Below are positions 52,382 to 61,561 of a stretch of 64,000 bases of DNA, piece by piece (within the stretch, counting starts at the first letter, position 1; every line of letters starts with the position of its first letter). A program made the translations under genes and the position numbers. Origin of the DNA: Burkholderia ambifaria (GTDB lineage: Bacteria; Pseudomonadota; Gammaproteobacteria; Burkholderiales; Burkholderiaceae); the NCBI RefSeq assembly GCF_001443045.1, contig NZ_LKPJ01000009.1, forward strand, positions 46,398-110,397, written 5' to 3'. The notes beneath the pieces were generated by a model. It worked only from the letters and a program-made list of their open reading frames with translations. It ran no database searches and was not told the origin of the DNA.

Positions 52382-54196
52382 ATGGCAAACGACGATCCCA
52401 TCCTGCGCTACTACGAAGCGGAAATGCGCTATTTGCGCGAGTCCGGCAAGGAATTCGCGAAGGCGCATCCCGATCGCGCACGGCTGCTCAATCTCGACCG
52501 TGTCGGCGATCGCGATCCGTACGTCGAGCGACTGTTCGAGGGTTTCGCATTCCTGACCGGGCGCCTTCGGCAGAAGCTCGACGACGAGTTGCCGGAGCTG
52601 ACGGAAGGGCTGGTCAGCCTGCTATGGCCACACTACTTGCGAATGATTCCCTCGTTGTCGGTCGTGGAACTCATCTCGCTGTCGGAAAAACTTCAGAAGA
52701 CCGAAATCGTGCCGGCGGGCGTATCGATACGCTCCGCGCCGATCGTCGTACCGCCGCCCGCGGGCGCGGAAGGTTTGTCGCCGAAAACCGTGCAGTGCGT
52801 TTACCGGACCACGCAAGCGGTCGCGCTGCAACCGGTCACGGTGACGCATGCCGGGCCGGCCGTGCGTCACGATGGCCGCTCGGTGATCCGGCTCGGTTTC
52901 TCGCTTGGCGGGTCGGCGCGCCGGATGGAAACGGATCTGTCCCGGTTGCGCCTGCACCTGAACGCGGATTTGCCGACGGCGTTTGCGATGCACCTTGCCC
53001 TCACGCGCCAGGTCGACACGATCCACTTGCGCATTCCCGAGATCCGCGACGGCGAGGCGATGCCGCTCGCCGGTGTCACGATCGAGCCGGCCGGCTTCTC
53101 GACCGAGGAACGACTGTGGCCGAAGGCCGATGCGGCCTTCTCCGGCTATCAGTTGCTGCTCGAGTACTTCACGTTCCGCGAGAAATTCCTGTTTGTCGAT
53201 CTTTGCGGACTGGACGTCACGAAGCTGCCCGAACGTACCACCCGGTTCGAGCTGGAGATTGTGCTGACGCAGACCTATCCGTCGGACCAGCGCTTCAGCG
53301 CGGAAAACGTGCGGCTATTCTGCACGCCCGTGATCAACCTGTTCGAACTGGACGCCGAGCCGATCGAGATCGATCACCACGAAACCGAATATCGTGTGGT
53401 GCCGGCTGGCCATCAAGGCGAGCATGTCGAAACGTATTCCGTCGACGCGATCGAGGCTTTCGACCACGAAACGGCCGAGCGATATGAATACGTGCCGTTT
53501 GCGACGTTCCGTCACCGCGGCGGCATGCTGCGCCACGAGGCGCCGGAGCGGTATTTCCATTCGCGCGTGCGCTCGGGTGCGGCCGGGTTGCACGAAACGT
53601 GGGTGGTGCTTGGTGGCCATGCATGGGAAACCATGGATGCACTGCCCGAGGAAAGCCTGTCGTTGCGCGTGACCGGCACGAACGGAATGCTGCCACGCAA
53701 GGGGCTACGGGAAGCCAGTCTCGACGAAATCGCGACCAGTTCGCAGAACATTGCCGGGGTGCGCAATCTCGTCTCGCCGACGCTGCCGCTGTATCCACCG
53801 ACGGAAGACCGGTTCCAGTGGCGCGTACTGTCGCATCTGGCGCCGAATTTCCTGTCGATGATGGACGCGGAAGTGCTGCGCGGGGCGCTTGCGCTCTACG
53901 ACTGGACGAATGACGAGCTGAACCGTCGACGGCTCGCCGGCATCCTGTGGGTGTCACAGGCACTGATCGAGGAGGTGTCGGGTGGTTCGGTCGAGCGGGG
54001 CGTGCTGATCGAGGTCACGATCGACAGCCATGCGTTCGCCGGGGACGGTGACGTGATGCTGTTCGGCGAGCTTCTGCATCGGTTCTTCGCGCTCTACGCG
54101 GACATCAACCTGTTCACGAAGCTCGCGATCGTCAGCATGCCGTCGCAGGCCCGGATCGAATGGCCACGCAGCAAGGCCGAGCGGGCGCCGCTATGA
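52382..54196 (+). CDS. tssF: type VI secretion baseplate protein TssF
   Basis: A 604-residue protein of the TssF/VasA family. The N-terminal signature LRYYEAEMRYLRESGKEFAK and DPYVERLFEGFAFLTGRLRQ are diagnostic. The C-terminal part includes YRVVPAGHQGEHVETYSVD and FTKLAIVSMP near the end. TssF, with TssG, TssE and TssK, builds the baseplate. Length matches the family. Its stop overlaps tssG by 4 bp. Confidence 0.95.
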   Translation: MANDDPILRYYEAEMRYLRESGKEFAKAHPDRARLLNLDRVGDRDPYVERLFEGFAFLTGRLRQKLDDELPELTEGLVSLLWPHYLRMIPSLSVVELISLSEKLQKTEIVPAGVSIRSAPIVVPPPAGAEGLSPKTVQCVYRTTQAVALQPVTVTHAGPAVRHDGRSVIRLGFSLGGSARRMETDLSRLRLHLNADLPTAFAMHLALTRQVDTIHLRIPEIRDGEAMPLAGVTIEPAGFSTEERLWPKADAAFSGYQLLLEYFTFREKFLFVDLCGLDVTKLPERTTRFELEIVLTQTYPSDQRFSAENVRLFCTPVINLFELDAEPIEIDHHETEYRVVPAGHQGEHVETYSVDAIEAFDHETAERYEYVPFATFRHRGGMLRHEAPERYFHSRVRSGAAGLHETWVVLGGHAWETMDALPEESLSLRVTGTNGMLPRKGLREASLDEIATSSQNIAGVRNLVSPTLPLYPPTEDRFQWRVLSHLAPNFLSMMDAEVLRGALALYDWTNDELNRRRLAGILWVSQALIEEVSGGSVERGVLIEVTIDSHAFAGDGDVMLFGELLHRFFALYADINLFTKLAIVSMPSQARIEWPRSKAERAPL

Positions 54197-55302
54197 AGGC
54201 GCACGACTTCCCGAATCTCGATCCGCTGGTCGCCTCGCTTCTGGCGCGCGCACCGCGGATGAACTTCATGCAGCTTTGCCGGTTGCTCGAGGTGCGTTTT
54301 CCCGACCAGCCCGGCTTCGGCACACGGGATGCGCTCGATCATGAACCGGTGCGCTTCCGGCCGCGGCCGCGAATGGGCTTTCCGGCGAGTGAAATCGCGT
54401 CGGTCGAGTTTGACGATGGGTCGGACGCATTCGGGCCTGGATCGCCTCCGACCGTGCGCACGACTTTCATGGGGCTGTACGGCGTCGATGCGGCGATGCC
54501 TGCGCACATGATCGACGAAATCGTGCTGCGCGAGGAAGGGCACGAAGCCGTCGAGGCGTTCCTCGACCAGTTCAATCACCGGTATGTCACGTTGCTGTAT
54601 CGCGCCTGGCGGAAGTATCGCTATCCCGAGCACTTCCGGCCTGGCGGCATCGACGCGCATTCGCGCAACCTGCTGTGTCTGGCCGGGTTCGGCTGGGGCG
54701 ACAAGCCGAAGCGCGCCGGCCTGCCCGATTCGCGGATGCTGGCGCTGCTGGGACTGCTGATTCAGCGCACGCGCACGCCGGAAGGGCTCGCAGGTGTCGT
54801 TGCGCTGGCCATCCCGGGAGTTGAGGTCCGGGTCGACGAGTTCTGGCCGGTCGTGACGTCGACGGGGCGGCCGCGGCCGCTCACCGCGGCCGGGACTGCT
54901 GTCGGGAAAGCGGGAACCAGTCAACGTGGCGGGTTGGGCGGCGGTTACGTATTGGGAAAGCGGATGGCGTATCGAAGCCGGGCGGTACGGGTGACGTTGC
55001 GTCCCGCGGATGCTCGGCAGGCGCAGGACCTCTTGCCCGGTGCAGGGCTGCATCGCGATTTGATGGCCTTCGTGCAGCTATATGTCGGTGTCAAGGCGGA
55101 CGTACACCTGCGTATGGAAGTGTCGTCGCGATACACGCCGGAGCCGGCGATCGGTCATGGAAACGCCGGGCCCGCGCCACGGCTCGGCTGGACCACCGTG
55201 CTGCCCGCTGACGAGGAACGTATCGTCAATATTGCGCTGGGCGTGTACGAGGCTTTTCCCGCGCCCGCGCCGAATCCCCACCTTACCGCATCGCATGCTT
55301 GA
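54193..55302 (+). CDS. tssG: type VI secretion baseplate protein TssG
   Basis: A 369-residue protein of the TssG/VasB family. It shows MNFMQLCRLLEVRFPDQPG near the N-terminus, HMIDEIVLREEGHEAVEAFLDQFNHR in the middle (read here in parts), and a C-terminal LGWTTVLP segment. The ATG overlaps the tssF stop as ATGA (54193-54196), which outweighs the upstream ATG at 54160. It is followed 13 bp later by a tiny lipoprotein gene and then tssJ. Confidence 0.94.
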   Translation: MKAHDFPNLDPLVASLLARAPRMNFMQLCRLLEVRFPDQPGFGTRDALDHEPVRFRPRPRMGFPASEIASVEFDDGSDAFGPGSPPTVRTTFMGLYGVDAAMPAHMIDEIVLREEGHEAVEAFLDQFNHRYVTLLYRAWRKYRYPEHFRPGGIDAHSRNLLCLAGFGWGDKPKRAGLPDSRMLALLGLLIQRTRTPEGLAGVVALAIPGVEVRVDEFWPVVTSTGRPRPLTAAGTAVGKAGTSQRGGLGGGYVLGKRMAYRSRAVRVTLRPADARQAQDLLPGAGLHRDLMAFVQLYVGVKADVHLRMEVSSRYTPEPAIGHGNAGPAPRLGWTTVLPADEERIVNIALGVYEAFPAPAPNPHLTASHA

Positions 55303-55315
55303 CCAGGAATGACCC

Positions 55316-55399
55316 ATGACCTTCAGATTTGTCGGTTCAGCCGTTGCATTCGTTTTGATGCTATCGGCTTGCGCTCTGCGTCGGGCCGACGACGCTTGA
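55316..55399 (+). CDS. 27-residue putative lipoprotein between tssG and tssJ
   Basis: Reading from the ATG at 55316 gives a short protein with a complete lipoprotein signal (VGSAVAFVLMLSAC) and only ten residues after the start of the lipobox Cys (ALRRADDA then stop). The next gene tssJ is also a lipoprotein with a similar signal (VLSVLLLSAC). This may be the remnant of a duplicated tssJ 5' end or a true micro-lipoprotein. It is too short for family searches. Spacing of 13 bp after tssG fits translation in the operon. Confidence 0.45.
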   Translation: MTFRFVGSAVAFVLMLSACALRRADDA

Positions 55400-55445
55400 C
55401 GCCAATACGCTCGTGACCGACACCATGTATTGCCGAGGAGTATCA

Positions 55446-55973
55446 ATGTCCATTCGTTTCGCCATTTCAACCGTCTTGTCGGTCTTGCTGCTGTCTGCAT
55501 GCGGCGCCTGGCAGTCCGTCTCGGACGCCTCGACGAGCGCGTATCGCTCGGTGTTCTTCAAGCAGGTCAAGGTGCTCAACGTCGATCTGTCTGCCCGGGA
55601 GGCGTTGAACCCCGACGACGCCGGCCGCGCGACATCGGTTGCGGTGCGCGTGTATCAGTTGAAAGATCGAAAAATGTTCGACGGCGCGTCCTACGAGGAC
55701 CTGCTGAAGAATGACCGGACGGTGCTTGCGCAGGACCTGCAGACGAACCTTGCCGCCGTGTTGAACCCGGGAGCGTCGGCGAGCCTTTCACAGCCGATGC
55801 AGGCCGATACGAAATACGTCGCGATCGTGGCGTTCTACCGCAATCCGGGCAACGGTGACGGGTGGAAGTATGTGATCGAAAAGAAGAAGCTCGACGCGGA
55901 CAAGCCGTTGAAACTCGAGCTTGTCGATCAGCTTTTGCTGGTCAGCGGCGCTCGTCGCGACACATCGAGGTAG
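55446..55973 (+). CDS. tssJ: type VI secretion outer-membrane lipoprotein TssJ
   Basis: A 175-residue lipoprotein. The signal peptide is VLSVLLLSAC, the mature chain has the SciN/TssJ beta-sandwich features LNVDLSAREALNPDDAGRAT, VAVRVYQLKDRKMFDGASYE, and ADTKYVAIVAFYRNP. It holds the outer-membrane side of the TssLM complex. The ATG at 55446 has GAGGAG upstream (55435-55440). It ends the plus-strand operon, and the convergent benE gene begins its 3' end 158 bp away. No canonical terminator was found between them. Confidence 0.93.
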   Translation: MSIRFAISTVLSVLLLSACGAWQSVSDASTSAYRSVFFKQVKVLNVDLSAREALNPDDAGRATSVAVRVYQLKDRKMFDGASYEDLLKNDRTVLAQDLQTNLAAVLNPGASASLSQPMQADTKYVAIVAFYRNPGNGDGWKYVIEKKKLDADKPLKLELVDQLLLVSGARRDTSR

Positions 55974-56130
55974 TGGCTGACTGGCCGGTCGTCGTGACGA
56001 TCCTCGAAATGCAAAGGACATTATCTGACCTGATCCGCGCACTGGGTGAACCGAATCGAGAGATCCGACGATCCCGTGCCCGAGCCGGCATTGCATCGAG
56101 TGTTTGAGTGCGGCGGCACTGTGCGCCTGC

Positions 56131-57339
56131 TCAATCCCCCCGACGCCGCCGCACCCCGCTCAGCACCGCATACGCGACCGATCCGATCACGATCCCCCAG
56201 AACGCGGAGCCGAGCCCGAGCCAGGTCATCCCCGATGCGGTCGCGAGGAACGTGATCACCGATGCTTCGCGATGGTCCTCGTCCTCGAAGATCCCGTGCA
56301 CGTTCGCACCGATCGCGCCGATCAGCGCGAGCCCCGCGAGGATCGCGACGAAGGCCTTCGGCAGCGAGAAGAACAGCGTGACGATGGTTCCCGCAAAGAG
56401 CCCGCCGATCAGGTAGATCACGCCGTTCGCGATGCCCGCGATGTAGCGTCGGTCGGAATCCTCGTGCGAGTCCTTGCCGGTGCAAAGCGCCGCGGTGATT
56501 GCCGCGACGACGATCGTGATCCCGCCGAAGCACGCGACGACGAGCGACATCACGCTGGTCGCGGTGATGATCGGCCGGGCGGGCGTGTGATAGCCCGACA
56601 CGCGCAGGATCGTCATCCCCGGCAGGAACTGGCCGGTGAGACTGACGACGACGAGCGGCAGCGCGAGGCTGAGCGTGGTGCCGAGCGTCCATTCCGGCGC
56701 GATGAAGATCGGCCGCGCGACGCTTGGCGACACGTTGCCGAGATGCGTCATGCCGAGCAGCGTCGCGAGCGCGGCACCCGTCAGCAGCACGAGCACGATG
56801 CTGTAGCGCGGCAGCAGGCGCTTGAAGATCACGTACGCCGCGATCATCCCGAACCCGAGCACCGGCTGCGCGGTCGCGGCGGAGAACGCGTGCATGCCGA
56901 ACGGCAGCAGGATGCCGGCCATCATCCCGCAGGCGATGCCGCGCGGAATGTGGCGCACGAGCCGGTCGAAGTAGCCGGTGATGCCGATCACGAGGATGAT
57001 CAGCGCGGCCGTGATGTACGCGCCGACGGCCTGGTTCAGCGTCAGCTGCGGAAAGAGGCCGACGAGCAGCGCGGTGCCGGGCGCCGACCACGCGGTCACG
57101 ATCGGCACCTTCAGCTTCCAGCTCGCGAATAGCCCCGAGATGCCCGCGCCGATCGAGATCGCCCAGACCCACGACGTCACCATCGCGTTGGACGCATGCG
57201 CGGCCTGCGATGCCTGGAAGAAGATCGCGAGCGGGCCGGCGTAGGAAATCAGCACCGCGAGAAAGCCCGCGGTGATCGCGGAGACGGACCAGTCGTTGCC
57301 GATCGAGCGGATCGCGCCGGGCGAGGTGTTCGGTTGCAT
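56131..57339 (-). CDS. benE: benzoate/H+ symporter BenE family transporter
   Basis: A 402-residue inner-membrane protein with about 11-12 hydrophobic segments throughout. It has the BenE-type pattern in GFLAVLISYAGPLAIFFQA, SWVWAISIGAGISGLF and TAWSAPGTALL, and the C-terminal AFWGIVIGSVAYAVLSG. BenE proteins import benzoate with protons. No benzoate catabolic gene is next to it, so the natural substrate could be another aromatic acid. It is convergent with tssJ and runs away from the desaturase gene on the same strand. Confidence 0.9.
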   Translation of the reverse strand: MQPNTSPGAIRSIGNDWSVSAITAGFLAVLISYAGPLAIFFQASQAAHASNAMVTSWVWAISIGAGISGLFASWKLKVPIVTAWSAPGTALLVGLFPQLTLNQAVGAYITAALIILVIGITGYFDRLVRHIPRGIACGMMAGILLPFGMHAFSAATAQPVLGFGMIAAYVIFKRLLPRYSIVLVLLTGAALATLLGMTHLGNVSPSVARPIFIAPEWTLGTTLSLALPLVVVSLTGQFLPGMTILRVSGYHTPARPIITATSVMSLVVACFGGITIVVAAITAALCTGKDSHEDSDRRYIAGIANGVIYLIGGLFAGTIVTLFFSLPKAFVAILAGLALIGAIGANVHGIFEDEDHREASVITFLATASGMTWLGLGSAFWGIVIGSVAYAVLSGVRRRRGD

Positions 57340-57562
57340 CGTCGTAGCGGAGTGCGGCGCGCGGCCGGGAGGCAGGGCCGGGGCGAATGATTGTTGGAAG
57401 CCCCGGACGAGCCGTCATTCTGGGCATTGCCGACGGAATTGGCAATTCGTCGATGCAGATCGGTGTTGTCGGCTTTTCGTAAGGAATGCGTGCTGCGTCG
57501 GCTAGGCGCGTGCGTCGCGGGGAATCGGGCGGCTTCACGAGGAAGCGAGGTGCGATCGGGCG

Positions 57563-58588
57563 CTACGTACTGATCTGCAGATACCCGTCGACCGCAGCCA
57601 CTTTCGCGCCGCTGCCGGTCGACAGCGACGCTGTACCCTGATCGAACGGATGCACGGGCGCATCGGTCGGCGTCCAGGCATGGCGCGTGAGCAGTTCGCG
57701 ATATCCGCCGCGAATCACGAAGCCGCCGCATTTTTCCGCATACGCGTCGCGCCGCATCCGGTACGCGCGCGGCAGGTCGTACCACGGCAGCTTCGGCAGG
57801 TCGTGATGCACGAGGTGGTAGTTGTTGTTCAGGTACAGCAGCCGCATCGCGAAACCGGCTTCGTTGATCGCGATGCGCGCCTTCGGATGCCGTGCGGCAC
57901 GATGCTCGAAGAGCGACCGGATCATCGCGAGCGACAGCGCCGGCCACGTGACCGCCAGCAGGTAGTACCACCACGGCACGCCGATCGCCCACTGCAGCCA
58001 CGCGAGCACAGCGACCACGCAGGCCGCGTGCGTGATCCACATCCGCAGATAGCGGAAGTCGCCGCGCCGGAATGCGCCGAACGCGTTGGCGAACATCGCG
58101 GCGACGCTCGTCGGCGGCCCGACCACGAGACGTCCGACGAAGGTGGTGCGCGCAACCGTCAGCGCACGACGCCAGCTCGGCAACCGTGCCCACCGTTCGC
58201 GCGACACGTAGTTCGTTTCCGGGTCGACGCCGGGCACGGTCAGATCCTCGTCGCGGTGATGGTCGAGGTGCGTGTCGCGATAGAGCGTGTACGGATACCA
58301 GATCGTCAACGGCGGATAGCCGAGCAGGCGGTTCACGAACGCGGAACGCGTCGGATGGCCGTGCAGCAGTTCATGCTGCAGCGACATGTGCCACGCGCCG
58401 AGCAGGATCAGCGGCGGCGTCGCGGCCGCGAGCGGCAGGCGTCCGGCGCGCACGAGCAGCAGCACGGCGAGCCAGCCGCCGTAGATCGCGACGACCAGCA
58501 GCCAGGTCGGCCATTCGGTGCGGGCAATGAAGCGGGTGTCGAGCACGGCGATCGCGCGTGCGTGGTCGACGTCGAAGTATTCGGCCAT
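57563..58588 (-). CDS. membrane fatty acid desaturase
   Basis: A 341-residue membrane di-iron desaturase. All three histidine boxes are present: HELLHGH, HLDHHRDE and HLVHHDLP, and membrane helices lie around WLLVVAIYGGWLAVLLLV and WWYYLLAVTWPALSLAM. It introduces a double bond (or hydroxyl) into a lipid or fatty acyl chain using oxygen and an electron donor. The donor is not encoded nearby. It is divergent from the PhnD-like gene across about 300 bp that holds a dyad at 58771-58797. Confidence 0.88.
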   Translation of the reverse strand: MAEYFDVDHARAIAVLDTRFIARTEWPTWLLVVAIYGGWLAVLLLVRAGRLPLAAATPPLILLGAWHMSLQHELLHGHPTRSAFVNRLLGYPPLTIWYPYTLYRDTHLDHHRDEDLTVPGVDPETNYVSRERWARLPSWRRALTVARTTFVGRLVVGPPTSVAAMFANAFGAFRRGDFRYLRMWITHAACVVAVLAWLQWAIGVPWWYYLLAVTWPALSLAMIRSLFEHRAARHPKARIAINEAGFAMRLLYLNNNYHLVHHDLPKLPWYDLPRAYRMRRDAYAEKCGGFVIRGGYRELLTRHAWTPTDAPVHPFDQGTASLSTGSGAKVAAVDGYLQIST

Positions 58589-58770
58589 GGTGCAGGGGCG
58601 GGATGAAACGGGTGATGCGGGTAGCGGACGATCGCGCCCGTACGGGGCGCGATGCGATTGGCCGACATGCGTCGCGGCTTGCGGTCAGTCGCGAAAGCAG
58701 CATCCGACGAAATCGCGACACGGGAACGCTACCCGGGCCGCGTAGTCAGGCCAACCAAGCAATTCGCATT

Positions 58771-58797
58771 TGCTTATCGCTGCGCGGCCGATAAGCA
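58771..58797. promoter_or_regulatory. 9-bp perfect dyad between divergent genes
   Basis: TGCTTATCG (58771-58779) and CGATAAGCA (58789-58797) are perfect inverted copies with a 9-bp spacer. They lie between the desaturase and PhnD-like genes, 88 bp before the latter. The position suits an operator controlling one or both; the cognate regulator is not in the neighbourhood. Confidence 0.5.
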
Positions 58798-58884
58798 TTG
58801 ACGTCCCCCGCCGCGCATCGGCTCCCACCGAAGCGCAAGCGAACGGGCTTTCTCGAAGGCACCGCCGATGCGTAGAATGCCCGC

Positions 58885-59709
58885 ATGAGCCAATGGATCG
58901 CCGGACTGCCGATGTACAACGTGACGCCGCGCCACGCCGCACTGTGGCGTGCGTTGCTGCGTGACGCGCTCGATGCGTTCGCGCGCACCGGCGGGCCTGC
59001 CGGCGTCGTGCTGCTCGACGAGCCATTCGGCGATCTGCACGCGCTGTGGCGGCGTAACGACCTGCTGTTGTCGCAAACGTGCGGTTATCCGTACCGGATG
59101 CTCGGATTGCGCGATGCCGTGCACCTGATCGCGACGCCGGCCTTCGATGCGCCGGGCTGCGACGGCGCGCGCTACAGCAGCGTGCTCGCCGTATCGGCGC
59201 GCGTGCATGCGGGCGGCGCGACGACGCTGGCTGCCTGTCGCGGGCTGCGCGCCGCGTTCAATGGTGCGGATTCGCACAGCGGGATGAACGCGTTCCGGCA
59301 TGCGGTCGCGCCGTATGCGCCTGACGGACGTTTCTTCGGATCGGCCGTGTCGTTCGGCTCGCACCTGAACGTGCTGCGCGCACTGGCGTGCGGCGACGCC
59401 GATTGCGCGGCGCTCGACTGCGTGACGTTCGCATACGTGCGCGATGCGCTGCCCGAGCTGTTGAACGAGATCCGGATCATCGGCATGACGGCGTCGGCGC
59501 CGGGGTTGCCGCTGATTGCGTCGAAGGCGCTGGAAGGCGCGCGGGTGGAGGCGTTGCAGGATGCGCTCGATCACGCGGTCGCGCTCGATCCGGAACGGGC
59601 GGGTGTGCTGCGGCTGAAGGGATTCGAGCGCCTGCCGCCGGGCGCGTACGACACGATTGCCCGGTTTGCGGAGGACGCGGCCGCGCACGGGTATCCCGAG
59701 CTGGGGTAA
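58885..59709 (+). CDS. PhnD-like phosphate/phosphonate-type substrate-binding protein
   Basis: A 274-residue protein of the PhnD/periplasmic-binding-protein fold: IAGLPMYNVTPRHAALW near the start, LAACRGLRAAFNGADSHSGMNAFR, FGSAVSFGSHLNVLRALACGDADCAALDCVTF. The serines and the SHSGMNA loop resemble the anion pocket. There is no obvious signal peptide, so it may stay in the cytosol or use a different export route, and no ABC permease or ATPase lies next to it. It is convergent with dbpA. A strong hairpin follows at 59716-59741. Confidence 0.82.
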   Translation: MSQWIAGLPMYNVTPRHAALWRALLRDALDAFARTGGPAGVVLLDEPFGDLHALWRRNDLLLSQTCGYPYRMLGLRDAVHLIATPAFDAPGCDGARYSSVLAVSARVHAGGATTLAACRGLRAAFNGADSHSGMNAFRHAVAPYAPDGRFFGSAVSFGSHLNVLRALACGDADCAALDCVTFAYVRDALPELLNEIRIIGMTASAPGLPLIASKALEGARVEALQDALDHAVALDPERAGVLRLKGFERLPPGAYDTIARFAEDAAAHGYPELG

Positions 59710-59715
59710 TGCGAC

Positions 59716-59741
59716 GGCGCGGCTGCCGTGGCAGCCGCGCC
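59716..59741. terminator. 12-bp hairpin between convergent genes, possible bidirectional terminator
   Basis: GGCGCGGCTGCC (59716-59727) pairs with GGCAGCCGCGCC (59730-59741), a 12-bp perfect stem with a 2-nt spacer. It fits the 40-bp gap between the PhnD-like gene and dbpA, which converge here. A T run is lacking, so efficiency is uncertain. Confidence 0.6.
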
Positions 59742-59749
59742 GCTTGAGA

Positions 59750-61147
59750 TCACTCCTCGTCCATCAACCGGACCTTGACCCGCTTGCCCTTGATCTTCCC
59801 CGCATTGAGCTTGCGCAGCGCGTCTCGCGCAACACCGCGTTCGATCGCGACATAGGTCGAGAACTCGGTCACGTTGATCTTGCCGATCTGCTTGCCGTCG
59901 AATCCCGCATCGCCGGTCAGCGCGCCGAGCACGTCGCCCGGGCGGATCTTGTCCTTGCGCCCGCCGAGGATCTGCAGCGTTTCCATCGGCGGCGTCAGCA
60001 CGCCGTCGTCGGCCGGCTTCAATTCTGCGAGCGGATGCCATTCGACCTCGCGCTTCTGCGCCTGCTCGATCCCGCCGACGCGGCCCATCTCGTCCATGCT
60101 GGCGAGGCTCAGCGCCCAGCCGTCCTGATCCGCGCGGCCCGTGCGGCCGATGCGGTGCACGTGCACCTCGGGGTCCGGCGTCACGTCGACGTTGATCACC
60201 GCTTCGAGCTGCGCGATGTCGAGCCCGCGCGCGGCGACGTCGGTTGCCACCAGCACGGAGCAGCTGCGGTTCGCGAACTGGATCAGCACCTGGTCGCGCT
60301 CGCGCTGGTCGAGCTCGCCGTGCAGCGCGAGCGCGTGGAAGCCCTGCGCGTGCAGCACGTCGAGCAGGTCGCGGCACTGCTGCTTCGTGTTGCAGAACGC
60401 GATCGTGCTTACCGGCCGGTAGTGGTTCAGCAACTGGCCCACCGCATGCAGCCGCTCGTTTTCCGTCACTTCGTAGAAGCGCTGGCGGATCTTGCTGTTA
60501 TCGTGGCGCTCCTCGAGCTTCACTTCCTTCGGGTTGCGCAGGAACTGCTGGCTCAGCTTCGCGATGCCGTCCGGATAGGTTGCCGAGAACAGCAGCGTCT
60601 GGCGCGTCGTCGGGCACATCCGCGCGACCTTCGCGATGTCGTCGAAGAAGCCCATGTCGAGCATCCGGTCGGCTTCGTCGAGCACGAGCGTGTTCAGCGC
60701 GTCGAGCTTCAGGTTGCCGCGGTCGAGGTGATCCATGATGCGGCCCGGCGTGCCGACGACGATATGCGCGCCGTGCTCGAGGCTCTGCGCCTGCGGGCGC
60801 ATCGGCGTGCCGCCGCAGAGCGTCAGCACCTTCACGTTTTCCTCGGCGCGCGCGAGGCGGCGCACTTCCTGCGCGACCTGGTCGGCGAGCTCGCGGGTCG
60901 GGCACAGGACCATCGCCTGCACGTCGAAGCGGCGCGTATCGAGGCGCGAGAGCAGCGCGAGCGAGAACGCGGCGGTCTTGCCGCTGCCCGTCTTCGCCTG
61001 CGCGATCAGGTCGTGGCCGGCCAGCGCGATCGGCAGGCTCGCGGCCTGGATCGGCGTCATGTCGACGTAACCGAGCTGCGCGAGGTTCGCGAGCGCGGCG
61101 GGCGTCAGCTGCAGCGCGCTGAAGGGCGTGGCGGTCGGCTGGGTCAT
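59750..61147 (-). CDS. dbpA: ATP-dependent RNA helicase DbpA
   Basis: A 465-residue DEAD-box helicase. The Q motif is near FSALQLTPAALANLAQLGYVDMTPIQ (read in parts), motif I AKTGSGKTAAF (about 51-61), motif II DEADRML, motif III SATYPDG, and the helicase C motifs VATDVAARGLDI and HRIGRTGRAD. The C-terminal domain (GRKDKIRPGDVLGALTG) is the DbpA RNA-binding domain that targets 23S rRNA hairpin 92. It takes part in assembly of the large ribosomal subunit. The start at 61147 overlaps the stop of the zinc-ribbon gene by 4 bp. Confidence 0.94.
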   Translation of the reverse strand: MTQPTATPFSALQLTPAALANLAQLGYVDMTPIQAASLPIALAGHDLIAQAKTGSGKTAAFSLALLSRLDTRRFDVQAMVLCPTRELADQVAQEVRRLARAEENVKVLTLCGGTPMRPQAQSLEHGAHIVVGTPGRIMDHLDRGNLKLDALNTLVLDEADRMLDMGFFDDIAKVARMCPTTRQTLLFSATYPDGIAKLSQQFLRNPKEVKLEERHDNSKIRQRFYEVTENERLHAVGQLLNHYRPVSTIAFCNTKQQCRDLLDVLHAQGFHALALHGELDQRERDQVLIQFANRSCSVLVATDVAARGLDIAQLEAVINVDVTPDPEVHVHRIGRTGRADQDGWALSLASMDEMGRVGGIEQAQKREVEWHPLAELKPADDGVLTPPMETLQILGGRKDKIRPGDVLGALTGDAGFDGKQIGKINVTEFSTYVAIERGVARDALRKLNAGKIKGKRVKVRLMDEE

Positions 61148-61341
61148 TCCAGGTCTCCGAGGTAAGGGCGGCCTTCCAACTGCTCGTAGACGACCGTGCC
61201 TTCGTCGTCTTCGAAGCGTTCGAGATAGTTGCGCGCGCCGCACAGCGGGCAGCGGAACAGCAGCCCCTGGCCTTCGTCCTTGATGACGACGTCGGACGTC
61301 TCCCACTGCGTGCCGCAGCTCTGGTTTCGGCAGGTAAACAC
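61144..61341 (-). CDS. small zinc-ribbon protein translationally coupled to dbpA
   Basis: A 65-residue protein with two CxxC-type pairs, CRNQSCGTQW and CPLCGARNY, which should bind one zinc ion. A GTG start at 61341 follows GGAGAAAG; the frame continues to 61431 without domain content. Its stop overlaps the dbpA start, so the two are made together. Zinc ribbons often bind RNA or ribosomal proteins, which would suit a helper of DbpA (inference). The family is not otherwise known to me. Confidence 0.75.
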   Translation of the reverse strand: MFTCRNQSCGTQWETSDVVIKDEGQGLLFRCPLCGARNYLERFEDDEGTVVYEQLEGRPYLGDLE

Positions 61342-61561
61342 GGTCTTTCTCCAGCTGAATTCGGTTGGTGGCGCGCCCGGCGGGCGCGGCAACGGCGTGC
61401 GGCGCTCGCGCGGCTCGGGCGCGGGCCGCACCGGCGGTCACGTGGACCGCGTCGATGCGGGTGGTGGATCGGATGGCGACGGCGTCGCGCGTGCCCGCAA
61501 TTCTAGCGGATGCGGGCGGCAGCGGACGACCGGTAGCGGGCTATTGGCGGTGGGGCGGCCC

